Shown: positions 33,941-45,826, counted from the first letter of the stretch. The stretch: DNA of 64,000 nucleotides from Pseudomonas sp. Au-Pse12 (GCF_021341665.1 NZ_JAJTTH010000005.1:310001-374000), one strand, 5' to 3'. Notes: generated by a model from the letters alone, not told the origin. Made by a program: numbers and translations.

Positions 33941-36340
33941 TTACAGCGGTGCCAGCTCGACGTGCTGATCCGTGCCCTTGCTCACCTGCAAGCGGCGCAT
34001 CTGCTCGCAGCCCCACAACACCCGCTCGGGAGTCGCCGGTGCATCGATCTGGGGCTGGTGACGGTAGTCGCCGAGGCTGGCCACCGCGTCCTTGATCGCG
34101 CACCAGGCGGCGATACCGAGCATGAACGGCGGTTCGCCCACGGCCTTGGAGTGGAACACCGTGTCTTCCGGGTTCTTGCGGTTTTCCACCAGCTTGACCC
34201 GCAGATCCACCGGCATGTCGGCCACCGCCGGGATCTTGTAGCTGGCCGGGCCGCAGGTCATCAGCTTGCCCTTGGCGTTCCACACCAGCTCCTCGGTGGT
34301 CAGCCAGCCCATGCCCTGGATGTAGCCGCCCTCGACCTGGCCGATGTCGATGGCCGGGTTCAGCGAGGCGCCGACGTCATGCAGGATGTCGGTACGCAGC
34401 ATCTTGTACTCGCCGGTCAGGGTATCGACGATCACCTCGGCGCAGGCGGCACCGAAGGCGAAGTAGTAGAACGGCCGGCCCCGGGCCTGGGCGCGGTCGT
34501 AGTAGATCTTCGGGGTCTTGTAGAAGCCGGTGCTGGACAGCGACACCTGGGCGAAATATGCCTGCTGGATCAGGTCCTCGAAGGTCAGGATGTGCTCGCG
34601 GACCCGCACATGGCCGTTGTGGAACTCCACGTCTTCCTCGCTGACCTGGTACTTGCGCGCGGCGAATTCCACCAGGCGGTTCTTGATGGTCTGCGCGGCA
34701 TTCTGCGCGGCCTTGCCATTGAGGTCGGCACCGCTGGACGCGGCGGTGGGCGAGGTGTTGGGCACCTTGTCGGTATTGGTGGCGGTGATCTGCACCCGGT
34801 CGATGTCGACCTGGAACACCTCGGCCACCACTTGCGCCACCTTGATGTTCAAGCCCTGGCCCATTTCGGTGCCGCCGTGGTTCAGGTGGATACTGCCGTC
34901 GGTGTAGATGTGGATCAGCGCGCCGGCCTGGTTGAGGAAGCTGGCGGTGAAGGAAATGCCGAACTTCACCGGGGTCAGCGCCAGGCCCTTTTTCAGGATC
35001 GGGCTGTTGGCGTTGTACCGGCGGATGGCTTCGCGGCGTTCGGCGTACTGGCTGCTGGCTTCCAGTTCGGCGGTCATTTCCTCGAGCATGTTGTGCTCGA
35101 CGGTCTGGTAGTAGTGGGTGACGTTGCGCTCGGTCTTGCCGTAGTAGTTGGCCTTGCGCACCGCCAGCGGGTCGAGGTGCAGGTGACGGGCGATGGCGTC
35201 CATCACCTCCTCGATGGCGACCATGCCTTGCGGGCCGCCGAAGCCGCGGTAGGCGGTGTTCGACGCGGTGTGGGTCTTGCAGCGATGGCCGTTGATGGTG
35301 GCATCGCCCAGGTAGTACGAGTTGTCGGCGTGAAACATCGCCCGGTCGACGATGGACGCCGAGAGGTCCGGCGAGCAGCCGCAGTTGCCCGCCAGTTCCA
35401 GCTGGATGCCGTGCAGGCGGCCGCGGCTGTCGAAGCCCACGTCGTATTCGATGTAGAAGGGGTGGCGCTTGCCGGTCATCAGCATGTCTTCGAGCCGCGG
35501 CAGGCGCATCTTGGTGGGCTGGCCAGTGAGGCGGGCGATCACCGCGCACAGGCAGGCGGGGCTGGCCGCCTGGGTTTCCTTGCCGCCAAAACCGCCGCCC
35601 ATGCGACGCATGTCGACCACGATCTTGTTCATCGACACGTCGAGCACTTCCGCCACCAGCTTCTGCACTTCGGTGGGGTTCTGGGTCGAGCAGTAGACGA
35701 TCATGCCGCCGTCCTCGGTGGGCATCACCGAGGAAATCTGGGTCTCCAGGTAGAAGTGTTCCTGGCCGCCAATATGCAGGGTGCCCTGGATACGGTGTTC
35801 GGCGCTGGCCAGGGCGCTGGCCGAGTCGCCGCGCTGATGGGTGTGGCTGTCCAGCACGAAGTGGCGCTTGCGCAGGGCTTCGACCACATCCAGTACCGGT
35901 TCCAGGTCTTCATATTCGATGACCGCGGCCATGGCCGCCTTGCGCGCGGTTTCCAGGTCACGGGCGGCTACCGCCAGCACCGGCTGGCCGACGAACTGTA
36001 CGGTGTCGATGGCCAGCAACGGGTCGCCGGGCAGCAGCGGGCCGATGTCCTTGAGGCCGGGAATGTCCTCGTGGGTGATGGCGATGCGCACGCCCTCGAA
36101 GGCGTAGCAGGGGCCGGTGTCGATGCTGATGACCCGGGCGTGGGCCCGATCCGACAGCCGCGCGTAGACGTGCAGTTGATTGGGGAATTCCAGGCGGTCG
36201 TCGATGTACACCGCCTCACCGGACACGTGCTTGTCGGCACTGTCGTGCTTGACGCTGCGTCCGACGCCGGTGGTCAGGTCCTGGTGAAACAGGGCCGTCA
36301 GTTCGGCCTGGGTCTTCTCGACCTTGTGATGGTTAGACAT
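33941..36340 (-). CDS. xdhB: Xanthine dehydrogenase, molybdopterin-binding subunit
   Basis: A 799-aa catalytic subunit hydroxylating hypoxanthine and xanthine to urate. Family signatures are GEAVYIDD, RMGGGFGGKETQ, NTAYRGFGGPQGM, HLNHGGTEMGQGLN and KAVGEPPFMLG, the last with the catalytic Glu. Length is normal for two-subunit bacterial enzymes. The start overlaps xdhA by eight bases, indicating co-translation. Confidence 0.96.
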   Translation of the reverse strand: MSNHHKVEKTQAELTALFHQDLTTGVGRSVKHDSADKHVSGEAVYIDDRLEFPNQLHVYARLSDRAHARVISIDTGPCYAFEGVRIAITHEDIPGLKDIGPLLPGDPLLAIDTVQFVGQPVLAVAARDLETARKAAMAAVIEYEDLEPVLDVVEALRKRHFVLDSHTHQRGDSASALASAEHRIQGTLHIGGQEHFYLETQISSVMPTEDGGMIVYCSTQNPTEVQKLVAEVLDVSMNKIVVDMRRMGGGFGGKETQAASPACLCAVIARLTGQPTKMRLPRLEDMLMTGKRHPFYIEYDVGFDSRGRLHGIQLELAGNCGCSPDLSASIVDRAMFHADNSYYLGDATINGHRCKTHTASNTAYRGFGGPQGMVAIEEVMDAIARHLHLDPLAVRKANYYGKTERNVTHYYQTVEHNMLEEMTAELEASSQYAERREAIRRYNANSPILKKGLALTPVKFGISFTASFLNQAGALIHIYTDGSIHLNHGGTEMGQGLNIKVAQVVAEVFQVDIDRVQITATNTDKVPNTSPTAASSGADLNGKAAQNAAQTIKNRLVEFAARKYQVSEEDVEFHNGHVRVREHILTFEDLIQQAYFAQVSLSSTGFYKTPKIYYDRAQARGRPFYYFAFGAACAEVIVDTLTGEYKMLRTDILHDVGASLNPAIDIGQVEGGYIQGMGWLTTEELVWNAKGKLMTCGPASYKIPAVADMPVDLRVKLVENRKNPEDTVFHSKAVGEPPFMLGIAAWCAIKDAVASLGDYRHQPQIDAPATPERVLWGCEQMRRLQVSKGTDQHVELAPL

Positions 36341-37787
36341 AAGCGGTCACCCGGGTCTCGATGTGCGGTGCATGCAGTTCGATGAAGTATTTGCGCAGCA
36401 GGTTCTGCGCACTCAGCAGGCGGTATTCCTTGCTGGCGCGAAAGTCCGAGAGCGGGGTGAAGTCCTCGGCCAGCGCGGCGCAGGCGCGCTCGATGCTCGA
36501 CTGATTCCAGGGCGCGCCGATCAGCGCGGCCTCGCAGCTCTTGGCGCGCTTGGGAATCGCCGCCATGCCGCCGAAGGCGATGCGCGCATCGCTGACCACG
36601 CCGTTGTCGATGCGCAGGTTGAAGGCCGCACAGACCGCGGAAATATCGTCGTCCAGGCGCTTGGACACCTTGTAGGCTCGAAACAGTCGCTCGGCGCTGG
36701 CCCGGGGCACGATGATCTTCTCGATGAACTCGCTTTCCTGGCGGGCGGTGACCCGGTAGTCGATGAAATAGTCTTCCAGGGCCAGGGTGCGGCGCACTTC
36801 GCCCTTGCACAGGACGAGCTGCGCGCCCAGGGCAATCAGCAGCGGCGGCGAGTCGCCGATGGGCGAGGCGTTGCCGATGTTGCCGCCCAGGGTGCCCTGG
36901 TTGCGGATCTGCAGCGAGGCGAAGCGTTGCAGCAGTTCGCCGAAGTCCGGGTACTCGGCGCGTAGCGCGTCGTAGCAGTCGGTGAGGGCGGTGGCGGCGC
37001 CGATTTCCAGGCGATCGTCGAAGCGTTCGATGCGCTTCATCTGGGCAATGTTGCCGACGTAGATCATCACCGGCAGGGTACGGTGGAACTGGGTCACTTC
37101 CAGGGCCAGGTCTGTGCCGCCGGCCAGCAGCCGGGCTTGCGGGTAGGCGTCATAGAGGTCGGCCAGGTCGGCCACGGTCAATGGCACCAGGCAGCGCTTG
37201 TCGCCGCTATTGAGCTCGCCGGTGTCTTTGGGGGCGATGGCCTTGAGGCGGCCGATGGTCTCGGCCTGGCGCGCGTCGAACTGGTCGCTTTGCCCGGCGC
37301 AGCAGGCCTGTTCGGCGGCGGCGAGAATCGGCCGGTAGCCGGTGCAGCGGCAAAGGTTGCCAGCGAGGGCTTCATGGGCCTTGTGGGCGTCGGGCTGGCT
37401 GCTGTTTTTCTGCAGGGCGAACAGCGACATGACGAAGCCCGGGGTGCAGAAGCCGCATTGCGAGCCGTGGCAGTCGACCATGGCTTGTTGCACGCTGTGC
37501 AGCTGGCCCTGGTGCTTGAGGCCCTCGACGCTGATCAGTTGCTTGCCGTGCAGGGAGGAGACGAAGGTCAGGCATGAGTTGAGGCTGCGATAGCGAATGC
37601 TTTCGCGGCCTTGCGCATCCGTCTGCAATTCGCCCACCACCACGGTGCAGGCGCCGCAGTCGCCGCTGGCGCAGCCTTCCTTGGTGCCGGGCTTGCCCAC
37701 GTGTTCGCGCAGGTAGTTGAGCACGGTCAGGTTGGGGTCCAGGGCATGCTCGCTACGGAGTTCCTGGTTGAGTAAAAACTGGATCAC
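36333..37787 (-). CDS. xdhA: Xanthine dehydrogenase, FeS/FAD subunit
   Basis: A 484-aa electron-transfer subunit. The plant-type [2Fe-2S] domain has GCASGDCGACTVVVGE and the second cluster domain has CGFCTPGFV and LCRCTGYRPIL. The FAD-binding domain follows from about residue 195 (LLAGGTDLALEVTQ, LGGNIGNASPIGDSPP). The start is GTG at 37787, with GAGG six bases upstream. It is the first gene of xdhABC-guaD. Upstream lie a Crc/Hfq-type CA motif and two palindromes. Confidence 0.95.
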   Translation of the reverse strand: MIQFLLNQELRSEHALDPNLTVLNYLREHVGKPGTKEGCASGDCGACTVVVGELQTDAQGRESIRYRSLNSCLTFVSSLHGKQLISVEGLKHQGQLHSVQQAMVDCHGSQCGFCTPGFVMSLFALQKNSSQPDAHKAHEALAGNLCRCTGYRPILAAAEQACCAGQSDQFDARQAETIGRLKAIAPKDTGELNSGDKRCLVPLTVADLADLYDAYPQARLLAGGTDLALEVTQFHRTLPVMIYVGNIAQMKRIERFDDRLEIGAATALTDCYDALRAEYPDFGELLQRFASLQIRNQGTLGGNIGNASPIGDSPPLLIALGAQLVLCKGEVRRTLALEDYFIDYRVTARQESEFIEKIIVPRASAERLFRAYKVSKRLDDDISAVCAAFNLRIDNGVVSDARIAFGGMAAIPKRAKSCEAALIGAPWNQSSIERACAALAEDFTPLSDFRASKEYRLLSAQNLLRKYFIELHAPHIETRVTAYV

Positions 37788-37806
37788 GGAAGGCCTCGCA
37801 GACTCA

Positions 37807-37817
37807 TTATTATTGTT
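37807..37817 (-). promoter_or_regulatory. Crc/Hfq-type CA motif in the xdhA leader
   Basis: The - strand reads AACAATAATAA, containing two overlapping AAYAAYAA matches about 20 bases before the GTG start. AAYAAYAA is the motif bound by Hfq-Crc in Pseudomonas catabolite repression, so xdh translation may be repressed on preferred carbon sources. Confidence 0.55.
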
Positions 37818-37846
37818 AACCGACGTCAGCCGAATTTAGTCATGTC

Positions 37847-37883
37847 TGACTTTTCGGTCAATGATTTTCTGACTTTGAGGTCA
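37847..37883. promoter_or_regulatory. Paired palindromes upstream of xdhA (candidate operator)
   Basis: TGACTTTTCGGTCA (37847-37860) and TGACTTTGAGGTCA (37870-37883) are two copies of an inverted repeat with TGAC/GTCA arms and shared TTT and GGTCA. Their starts are 23 bases apart, about two helical turns. They lie between xdhA and a divergent GntR gene and are a good candidate for its binding site. Confidence 0.6.
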
Positions 37884-38053
37884 GGAAATTTCCGCCTCTA
37901 ACAATTCAAGTATGAACGGCTACAGAAAATTGCTCGGATCAGCACGAATTTGCTTATTTCGTGCCAAATTCCGGCCCCTGGGCACTCCGCGATGAAGTGT
38001 CAATTGCGCTACACTGCGCCGCTTGTGCCGATTAAAGATTTTGAAGGAAAACC

Positions 38054-38713
38054 ATGACGTTCAAGGCGCCGGACAGCCTCGCCGAGCAAATTGCTCACCA
38101 CCTCGCCGAACGTATCATTCGCGGGGATCTCAAGCCTGGGGAGCGCATTCAGGAACAGAAGGTCACCTTGGCCCTCAATGTCAGCCGTGGTTCGGTCCGC
38201 GAGGCCTTGCTGATTCTCGAGCGCCGCCATCTGATCGCCATCCTGCCGCGCCGTGGCGCCCACGTGACTGAGCTCACCGAGCACAAGGTCCGCAGCCTGT
38301 GCACCCTGATGAGCGAGCTGTACATCCTGCTGGGCAACTCCGTGGCCAGCGGCTGGGTGCAGCAGAGCGACATGACGCCGTTCCTGCAGATCCAGCAGCG
38401 CCTGGAAAGCGCCTACGAGCGCCAGGACATCCGCGCCTTCGTCGAAGACAGCTTCAGCGTGATGCGCGCGGCCTATCCGTTCGCCAACAACCCCTACCTG
38501 CAGGAAACCGTCGAGAACCTGCAACCGGCCATGAGCCGTGCCTATTACCTGGCACTGGAGCAGCGCAAGGCCTCGATGAGCGAATACCTGGCGTTGTTCG
38601 AGCAATTGCTGGCCGCCGTATTGGCCCGTGATCTGGAGCGGATCCGTCAGGTGTTGACGGTCTACGCCCAGCGCAGCAGCGATCTGGTGGTGTCTGCGTT
38701 GGCGGATGCGTAA
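38054..38713 (+). CDS. GntR/FadR-family regulator divergent from xdh
   Basis: A 219-aa regulator with a winged helix-turn-helix (GDLKPGERIQEQKVTLALNVSRGSVREALLILERRHLI) and an FCD-like C-terminal domain. AAGGA lies before the ATG. It is divergent from xdhA and is plausibly the xdh regulator. Its stop is two bases from the smc start, so it also shares a transcript with smc. Effector unknown. Confidence 0.88.
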   Translation: MTFKAPDSLAEQIAHHLAERIIRGDLKPGERIQEQKVTLALNVSRGSVREALLILERRHLIAILPRRGAHVTELTEHKVRSLCTLMSELYILLGNSVASGWVQQSDMTPFLQIQQRLESAYERQDIRAFVEDSFSVMRAAYPFANNPYLQETVENLQPAMSRAYYLALEQRKASMSEYLALFEQLLAAVLARDLERIRQVLTVYAQRSSDLVVSALADA

Positions 38714-38715
38714 AC

Positions 38716-41700
38716 GTGCGACTCAAATGCATCAAGCTGGCGGGGTTCAAGTCCTTCGTCGATCCGACCACGGTGAACTTCCCCAGTAACATGGCGGCGG
38801 TGGTCGGGCCCAATGGTTGCGGCAAGTCGAACATCATCGACGCCGTGCGTTGGGTGATGGGCGAAAGCTCGGCGAAGAACCTGCGTGGCGAGTCGATGAC
38901 CGACGTCATCTTCAACGGTTCCACCAGCCGCAAGCCGGTGAGCCAGGCCAGCATCGAACTGGTGTTCGACAACTCCGACGGCACCCTGGTGGGCGAATAC
39001 GCGGCCTATGCGGAAATCTCCATCCGCCGCAAGGTGACCCGCGACAGCCAGAACAGCTATTTCCTCAACGGCGCCAAGTGCCGCCGTCGTGATATCACTG
39101 ACATCTTCCTTGGCACCGGCCTGGGGCCACGCAGCTACTCGATCATCGAGCAGGGCATGATCTCCAAGCTGATCGAGGCCAAGCCCGAGGACCTGCGCAA
39201 CTTCATCGAAGAAGCCGCGGGCATCTCCAAGTACAAGGAGCGCCGGCGCGAAACGGAAAACCGCATCCGCCGCACCCACGAGAACCTCGCCCGTCTGACC
39301 GACCTGCGCGAAGAGCTGGAGCGCCAGCTCGAACGCTTGCATCGTCAGGCCCAGGCCGCCGAGAAGTATCAGGAATACAAGGCCGAGGAACGTCAGCTCA
39401 AGGCGCAACTGTCGGCCCTGCGCTGGCAGGCGCTGAATGAACAGGTGGGTCAGCGCGAGTCGGTGATCGGCAGCCAGGAAGTCAGCTTCGAGGCGCTGGT
39501 GGCCGAGCAGCGCAACGCCGATGCGGCCATCGAACGCTTTCGCGACGGGCACCACGAGCTGTCCGAGCGCTTCAATCTGGTGCAGGGGCGCTTCTATTCG
39601 GTGGGCGGCGATATCGCCCGGGTCGAGCAGAGCATCCAGCACGGCCAGCAACGCCTGCGGCAGTTGCAGGACGATCTCAAGGAAGCCGAGCGCGCGCGCC
39701 TGGAAACCGAGTCGCACCTGGGCCACGACCGCACCTTGCTGGCGACCCTGGGTGAAGAGTTGGCGATGCTCGAGCCCGAGCAGGAAGTGACCGCCGCGGC
39801 GGCTGAAGAAGCGGCTGCGACCCTGGAAGAAGCCGAAGCCACCATGCACGGCTGGCAGGAGCAGTGGGACGCTTTCAACCTGAGTTCCGCCGAGCCGCGG
39901 CGCCAGGCGGAAGTGCAGCAGTCGCGCATCCAGCAGCTCGAAGGCAGCATGGAGCGCCTGTCCGAGCGTCAGCGGCGTCTGGCCGAGGAGCGCGAGCTGC
40001 TCTCGGCGGACCCGGAAGATGCGGCCATCCTCGAACTCAACGAACAACTGGCCGCCAGCGAAGCGACCCTGGAAGACCTGCAAGCCAGTGAGGAGTCCCA
40101 GGTCGAGCGCCTGGAACAGCTGCGCCAGCAACTGCAGCAGGCCACCCAGGCTCAGCAGCAGGCTCAGGGCGAGCTGCAGCGGCTCAACGGTCGCCTGGCT
40201 TCCCTGGAAGCTTTGCAGCAAGCGGCCCTCGACCCGGGCACCGGTGCCGCGCAATGGCTGCGTGAGCAGCAACTGGCCGAGCGTCCGCGCCTGGCCGATG
40301 GCATGCAGGTGCAGGCGGGGTGGGAGCTGGCGGTGGAAACCGTGCTCGGCGCTGATCTGCAAGCAGTGCTGGTGGACGATTTTTCTGGCATCGACCTGGC
40401 CGGATTCCAGCAAGGCGACCTGCGTCTGCTGAGTGTGCAAGGGGATGCCCTGCGCATGCCCGGCAGCTTGCTGGACAAGGTTGAATCCCAGGTCGATCTG
40501 TCGCCCTGGCTGGGCCAGGTCAAGCCGGTGGACAGCTTGGAACAGGCCCTGGCCTTGCGCGGACAACTGAGCGCCGGGCAGAGCCTGATCAGCCGGGATG
40601 GCTACTGGGTTGGCCGGCATTTTTTGCGGGTGCGTCGCGCCAGTGAAGCGGAAAGTGGCGTATTGGCTCGAGGCCAGGAAATCCAGCAACTGACCCTGGA
40701 GCGCGATGAGCGCGAAGCCAGCGTCGAGGCCCTGGAAAGCCAGTTGCTCAACCTGCGGGCCCAGCAGCGCCAGCAGGAGAACGGTCGTGAACATTTGCGT
40801 CGCCTGTTGCAGGACGAAGCCCGCCAGCAGGGTGAGTTGAAAGCCAAGCTGTCGGCCGGCAAAGCCAAGGCCGAACAGCTGAACCTGCGGCGTACCCGTC
40901 TTGATGAAGAGCTGGTCGAGCTGGGTGAGCAGCGTGAGCTGGAGCACGAACAGATCGGCGAGGCGCGCCTGCAGTTGCAGGAAGCCCTCGACAGCATGGC
41001 CCTGGACACCGAGCAGCGCGAACTGCTGCTGGCCCAGCGTGACAGCTTGCGCGAGCGCCTCGATCGGGTGCGCCAGGAAGCGCGCCAGCACAAGGATCAC
41101 GCTCATCAACTGGCAGTACGCATGGGCTCGCTCAAGGCCCAGCATGACTCCACGCGCCAGGCCCTGGAGCGCCTGGAGCTGCAGTCCGAGCGCCTGACCG
41201 AAAAGCGCGAGCAGCTCAGCCTCAATCTGGAGGAGGGCGAGGCGCCGCTGGAAGAGTTGCGCCTGAAGCTCGAAGAGCTGCTGGAAAAACGCATGACCGT
41301 GGATGTCGAGCTCAAGACCGCGCAAATCGCCCTGGAAGATGCCGACCGCGAACTGCGCGATGCCGAGAAGCGTCGCAACCAGGCCGAACAGCAATCGCAA
41401 CTGATTCGCGGCCAGCTGGAACAGCAGCGCATGGAATGGCAAGCCCTGACTGTGCGCCGCAAGACCTTGCAGGAGCAGCTGCTGGCTGATGGCTATGACC
41501 TGGATGGCGTGCTGGCAACCCTGACCGCAGAAGCCAGCGAGCAGGCTGCCGAAGAAGAGCTGGAACGTATTGCCGCGCGGATCCAGCGTCTGGGCGCGAT
41601 CAACCTGGCGGCCATCGACGAGTACCAGCAGCAGTCCGAGCGCAAGCGTTATCTGGATGCCCAGGATGCCGACCTGGTGGAGGCGCTGGAGACTCTGGAG

Positions 41701-42204
41701 AACGTGATCCGCAAGATCGACAAGGAAACCCGTAATCGGTTCAAAGATACCTTTGATCAGATCAACGGCGGTCTGCAGGCACTCTTTCCAAAAGTTTTTG
41801 GTGGCGGCAGCGCTTATTTGGAACTGACGGGCGAAGATCTACTCGATACAGGGGTAACGATCATGGCGCGCCCTCCGGGCAAGAAGAACAGCACCATTCA
41901 TTTGCTCTCGGGTGGCGAAAAGGCGCTGACTGCATTGGCCCTGGTATTTGCCATCTTCAAGTTGAACCCGGCGCCGTTCTGCATGCTCGACGAAGTTGAC
42001 GCACCGCTGGATGACGCTAACGTTGGACGCTACGCAAGATTGGTTAAAGAGATGTCGCAGACGGTGCAGTTCATCTATATCACCCACAACAAGATCGCCA
42101 TGGAAATGGCTGATCAATTGATGGGCGTAACGATGCACGAACCCGGTTGTTCGCGCCTGGTAGCCGTGGATGTCGAGGAGGCGATGGCGATGGTGGACGC
42201 TTGA
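38716..42204 (+). CDS. smc: Chromosome segregation ATPase SMC
   Basis: A 1162-aa structural-maintenance-of-chromosomes protein. The N-terminal Walker A is GPNGCGKSNIIDAVRW. Two long coiled coils (about residues 170-500 and 670-1000, rich in Glu, Gln, Leu and Arg) flank a hinge around 500-660. The C-terminal head has the signature LLSGGEKALTALAL and Walker B FCMLDEVDAPLDD. The start is GTG at 38716. It acts with ScpAB, not encoded here. Its position before zipA and ligA is conserved in Pseudomonas. Confidence 0.96.
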   Translation: MRLKCIKLAGFKSFVDPTTVNFPSNMAAVVGPNGCGKSNIIDAVRWVMGESSAKNLRGESMTDVIFNGSTSRKPVSQASIELVFDNSDGTLVGEYAAYAEISIRRKVTRDSQNSYFLNGAKCRRRDITDIFLGTGLGPRSYSIIEQGMISKLIEAKPEDLRNFIEEAAGISKYKERRRETENRIRRTHENLARLTDLREELERQLERLHRQAQAAEKYQEYKAEERQLKAQLSALRWQALNEQVGQRESVIGSQEVSFEALVAEQRNADAAIERFRDGHHELSERFNLVQGRFYSVGGDIARVEQSIQHGQQRLRQLQDDLKEAERARLETESHLGHDRTLLATLGEELAMLEPEQEVTAAAAEEAAATLEEAEATMHGWQEQWDAFNLSSAEPRRQAEVQQSRIQQLEGSMERLSERQRRLAEERELLSADPEDAAILELNEQLAASEATLEDLQASEESQVERLEQLRQQLQQATQAQQQAQGELQRLNGRLASLEALQQAALDPGTGAAQWLREQQLAERPRLADGMQVQAGWELAVETVLGADLQAVLVDDFSGIDLAGFQQGDLRLLSVQGDALRMPGSLLDKVESQVDLSPWLGQVKPVDSLEQALALRGQLSAGQSLISRDGYWVGRHFLRVRRASEAESGVLARGQEIQQLTLERDEREASVEALESQLLNLRAQQRQQENGREHLRRLLQDEARQQGELKAKLSAGKAKAEQLNLRRTRLDEELVELGEQRELEHEQIGEARLQLQEALDSMALDTEQRELLLAQRDSLRERLDRVRQEARQHKDHAHQLAVRMGSLKAQHDSTRQALERLELQSERLTEKREQLSLNLEEGEAPLEELRLKLEELLEKRMTVDVELKTAQIALEDADRELRDAEKRRNQAEQQSQLIRGQLEQQRMEWQALTVRRKTLQEQLLADGYDLDGVLATLTAEASEQAAEEELERIAARIQRLGAINLAAIDEYQQQSERKRYLDAQDADLVEALETLENVIRKIDKETRNRFKDTFDQINGGLQALFPKVFGGGSAYLELTGEDLLDTGVTIMARPPGKKNSTIHLLSGGEKALTALALVFAIFKLNPAPFCMLDEVDAPLDDANVGRYARLVKEMSQTVQFIYITHNKIAMEMADQLMGVTMHEPGCSRLVAVDVEEAMAMVDA

Positions 42205-42242
42205 GTCCAGGCGACCGAGGTGACTGTTAGGAGGTCAAGTAG

Positions 42243-42286
42243 GGGGAATTTCCCCATTGCCAAGCTGGCCAATCGATATATTGGCC
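42243..42286. other. Two palindromes between smc and zipA
   Basis: GGGGAATTTCCCC at 42243-42255 and GGCCAAT-cgatat-ATTGGCC at 42267-42286 lie in the 258-base gap before zipA. Neither is followed by a T run. They may be protein-binding sites or RNA hairpins; the region also presumably holds the zipA promoter. Confidence 0.45.
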
Positions 42287-42462
42287 CTAGCCGTCACGAC
42301 AGACGGTGTAAAGTTGCCTTTGGTCGTGCTAGTTTAATGTCAATTTTTCCTATGCGTGGGCAAAACGCCATTCAGAACATAGAGTTGGCGCCACGTTTTA
42401 AAGCGGTTTGCAGATTGTAAACCCCTTATTTTTCAGCATTTTTTATAGAGGCACGGGATTAC

Positions 42463-43317
42463 ATGGAAATCGGTCTGCGCGAGTGGCTGATCGTCATCGG
42501 CATTATTGTTATCGCCGGTATTCTTTTTGATGGCTGGCGGCGTATGCGCGGCGGCAAGGGGAAGTTGAAGTTCCGTCTTGATCGAAGTCTTTCCAATTTG
42601 CCCGATGATGAGGGCAGTGCCGAGCTGCTGGGACCACCCCGCGTGCTGGACACCCATAAAGAACCGCAACTGGACGAGCATGATCTGCCGTCGGTGAGCA
42701 TGCCTGCCCGCGAGCCTCGGGAAGGCTCTTCGTCCAAGCGTGGCAAGCGTGGTGGCGAGCCGCACCAGGGCGACCTCAACCTGGACCTGGATCTGGACAG
42801 CGGCCCGAGCTTCAGCAGCCGTGATGATGATTTCCCGGCCGCGGAAGGCAAGTCCGCCAGCCACAGCGACAAGGAACAACCGCAAGCCGAAGAGGTGCTG
42901 GTCATCAGCGTGATCTGTCGTGACGCCGCCGGCTTCAAAGGCCCCGCGCTGTTGCAGAACATCCTCGAAAGCGGTCTGCGTTTTGGCGAGATGGATATTT
43001 TCCACCGTCACGAAAGCATGGCTGGCAACGGCGAAGTGCTGTTCTCCATGGCCAACGCGGTCAAGCCCGGCGTGTTCGACCTGGACGACATCGACCACTT
43101 CAGCACCCCGGCCGTGAGTTTCTTCCTCGGCCTGCCTGGCCCGCGTCATCCGAAGCAGGCCTTCGACGTGATGGTGGCGGCAGCGCGCAAGCTGTCCCAG
43201 GAGCTCAATGGTGAACTCAAGGACGATCAACGCAGTGTCCTCACTGCCCAGACCATCGAGCACTACCGTCAGCGCATCGTCGAATTCGAGCGTCGCGCCC
43301 TGACCCAAAAGCGCTAA
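42463..43317 (+). CDS. zipA: Cell division protein ZipA
   Basis: A 284-aa FtsZ-anchoring division protein. One N-terminal membrane helix ([18 protein letters not shown]) precedes a basic, then acidic/Pro linker (about residues 30-140). The C-terminal ZipA domain starts near 145 ([54 protein letters not shown]). It stabilises FtsZ at the inner membrane. ligA follows at 109 bases. Confidence 0.95.
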   Translation: MEIGLREWLIVIGIIVIAGILFDGWRRMRGGKGKLKFRLDRSLSNLPDDEGSAELLGPPRVLDTHKEPQLDEHDLPSVSMPAREPREGSSSKRGKRGGEPHQGDLNLDLDLDSGPSFSSRDDDFPAAEGKSASHSDKEQPQAEEVLVISVICRDAAGFKGPALLQNILESGLRFGEMDIFHRHESMAGNGEVLFSMANAVKPGVFDLDDIDHFSTPAVSFFLGLPGPRHPKQAFDVMVAAARKLSQELNGELKDDQRSVLTAQTIEHYRQRIVEFERRALTQKR

Positions 43318-43329
43318 GCTCCTGCCATC

Positions 43330-43359
43330 AGCCCCTCCTGCAGGGGCTGGCTTGCCAGC
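43330..43359. repeat. REP-like element between zipA and ligA
   Basis: AGCCCCT/AGGGGCT (loop CCTGC) and the overlapping GCTGGC-TT-GCCAGC form two alternative hairpins 12 bases after zipA. The second core is shared with the element at 27193. Confidence 0.6.
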
Positions 43360-43416
43360 GATGCCCTTGCCCCAATCTTCAGATCGAGCAGCCTAGGCTG
43401 CTCTTTTGCTTTATGA

Positions 43417-45792
<2,376 letters not shown>

Positions 45793-45802
45793 CCTGCAGC
45801 CA

Positions 45803-45826
45803 CTGCCGCAGGCTGCGACAAGCTCC
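45803..45826. repeat. Intergenic repeat, copy 2
   Basis: A second copy of the CTGCCGCAGGCTGCGA repeat (copy 1 at 12996), 10 bases after ligA. Confidence 0.6.

Noticed and set aside
33542..36385. 947-codon + strand frame antisense to xdhB and xdhC
   Set aside because: It is a GC-rich shadow of genes with unmistakable xanthine dehydrogenase motifs on the - strand.
38662..41442. 926-codon frame antisense to smc
   Set aside because: Leu/Gln-rich translation is the expected reverse of coiled-coil codons; smc motifs are secure.
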